This document shows, piece by piece, positions 8,685-9,307 of a DNA stretch of 9,307 bases (position 1 is the stretch's first letter; each line of letters opens with the position of its first letter). Source of the DNA: Deltaproteobacteria bacterium (GTDB lineage: Bacteria; Myxococcota; B64-G9). The position numbers and the translations under genes are program-made. The stretch lies in contig QMME01000141.1 of assembly GCA_003647095.1 (NCBI GenBank), positions 1 to 9,307 of the forward strand, in the 5' to 3' direction. The notes under the pieces were generated by a model, which was not told where the DNA came from, ran no database searches, and was given only the letters and a program-made list of their open reading frames with translations.

Positions 8685-9307
8685 TCAGTGATCGCAGACG
8701 TTGGCTCCCGCCTGCAGCGTGCCGTTCAGGTAGTCGAGCACCACCTTCTCGGGATCCATTGCCGGCACCCCGGTGACCACCTTCACCCCGGCCTGGTTGA
8801 ACAGGCTCTGGGCCCGCGCCCCCATGCCGCCGGTGAGTATCACGTCGGCTCCCTTCTCGCTGAGCCAGCGCGGGAACACGCCCGGTTCGTGCTGCGGCGG
8901 ATCGAGCATCTCCTTGCCGAGTATCTTCTTCTGACCGGCATCGACCGCGAACAGGGCGAACTGCTCGCAGTGGCCGAAGTGCAGGCACAGGTTGCCCTGG
9001 GCGATGGGGATGGCGATCTTCATGTCTCCCTCCTGGTTACCGTCATCCGCCTCGACGGCGGCCTGTTCCAGCTCCGGCTCCAGCAGCCTGCGTACCACCC
9101 GCCCGAAGGACTTGGCCGTCTCCGAGTGGGGATGGCTCTCCACCACCGGGGTGCCCCCGTCGCTGGCGGTGACCACCTGCGGCTCGATGGGGATCCTGCC
9201 CAGGAAGGCCACGCCCATCTCCCGGGCCATGGTCTCGCCTCCACCCGAGCCGAAGATATCGGTGTGCTCGCCGCACCGGGGACAGATGAAGCCGCTCATG
9301 TTCTCCA
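8685..9307 (-). CDS. mrp: Mrp/Nbp35-family Fe-S carrier ATPase fused to NifX-like domain (5' partial)
   Basis: The frame stays open to the right edge, reading E-N-MSGFICPRCG, so the visible ~206 residues are the C-terminal part of a longer gene and the Met in MSGF is internal. Counting from that Met, residues 1-74 are the end of the Mrp/Nbp35/ApbC P-loop ATPase. They carry the C6-x-x-C9 pair that bridges a cluster between two subunits, then HTDIFGSGGG and FLGRIPIEP. The Walker A part is off-window. A short acidic linker (75-92) leads to a NifX/NifB-C-like (dinitrogenase Fe-Mo cofactor) domain, 93-204: MKIAIPIA, LHFGHCEQF with C105, H107, H110, C111, then LTGGMGARA and a terminal CDH. Mrp fused to this domain is known from sulfate reducers (MrpORP of Desulfovibrio, linked to the orange-protein complex). 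Likely role: ATP-dependent carrying or insertion of Fe-S or mixed-metal clusters. An internal Shine-Dalgarno precedes M93. Confidence 0.93.
   Translation of the reverse strand, partial: ENMSGFICPRCGEHTDIFGSGGGETMAREMGVAFLGRIPIEPQVVTASDGGTPVVESHPHSETAKSFGRVVRRLLEPELEQAAVEADDGNQEGDMKIAIPIAQGNLCLHFGHCEQFALFAVDAGQKKILGKEMLDPPQHEPGVFPRWLSEKGADVILTGGMGARAQSLFNQAGVKVVTGVPAMDPEKVVLDYLNGTLQAGANVCDH
9021..9034 (-). promoter_or_regulatory. Internal Shine-Dalgarno and ATG inside the Mrp-NifX fusion
   Basis: Inside the fused gene the sequence AGGAGG (complement of 9029-9034) stands 5 nt before an in-frame ATG (9021-9023), exactly where the NifX-like domain begins with MKIAIPIA. The six bases belong to codons of the Q-E-G linker, so they are compatible with the fused reading frame. 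Initiation here would give a free 112-residue NifX-like protein (8685-9023). It could also be the relic of two formerly separate genes. Confidence 0.55.

Noticed and set aside
9297..9299. ATG at 9299 as the true start of a stand-alone 204-residue protein
   Set aside because: The frame continues upstream to the window edge as E-N before MSGFICPRCG, matching the conserved ENMSGF...CxxCG stretch inside Mrp/Nbp35 proteins, so this Met is internal.

Overview
The window is very GC-rich, densely coding bacterial chromosome with several GTG starts. The gene content includes a Mrp/Nbp35 ATPase fused to a NifX-like domain, a NifU/IscU-type scaffold, an FmdB zinc ribbon with a cysteine-rich tail, and an HflX with a long N-terminal extension. 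Together these suggest an anaerobe of the former Deltaproteobacteria, perhaps Desulfuromonas/Geobacter-like. That placement is inference from domain architectures and was not tested by search. No tRNA, rRNA, CRISPR array, insertion sequence or prophage gene is visible.

The left part (1-2516) is on the + strand. It opens inside carB, giving the C-terminal half of the carbamoyl-phosphate synthase large subunit. After a 104-bp gap holding a good sigma70-type promoter candidate and a strong Shine-Dalgarno, a small gene encodes an exported protein that looks like an outer-membrane beta-barrel.

The rest (2550-9307) is a tightly packed minus-strand gene string, converging on the left genes and read from right to left: Mrp-NifX fusion (its 5' end lies outside the window), FmdB-family zinc ribbon, IscU/NifU-like scaffold, exported beta-propeller + PHP-domain metallohydrolase, exported sulfatase-like alkaline-phosphatase-superfamily enzyme, and long-form HflX GTPase. 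Gaps are 19 bp or less, or genes overlap by 4 bp, except for about 11 bp if the scaffold uses its internal ATG. They are therefore probably one operon whose promoter lies beyond the right edge.

Functionally the operon has three blocks. The first three genes concern Fe-S cluster or metal handling. The next two are secreted hydrolases joined by an ATGA overlap. The last is a ribosome-associated GTPase. The points most worth following are the Thr in place of the formylglycine Cys/Ser in the 'sulfatase', the propeller-PHP fusion beside it, the tandem CxRETxC repeats in the FmdB tail, an internal ribosome binding site that could release the NifX-like domain as a separate protein, and a degenerate JAMM-like motif in the HflX extension.
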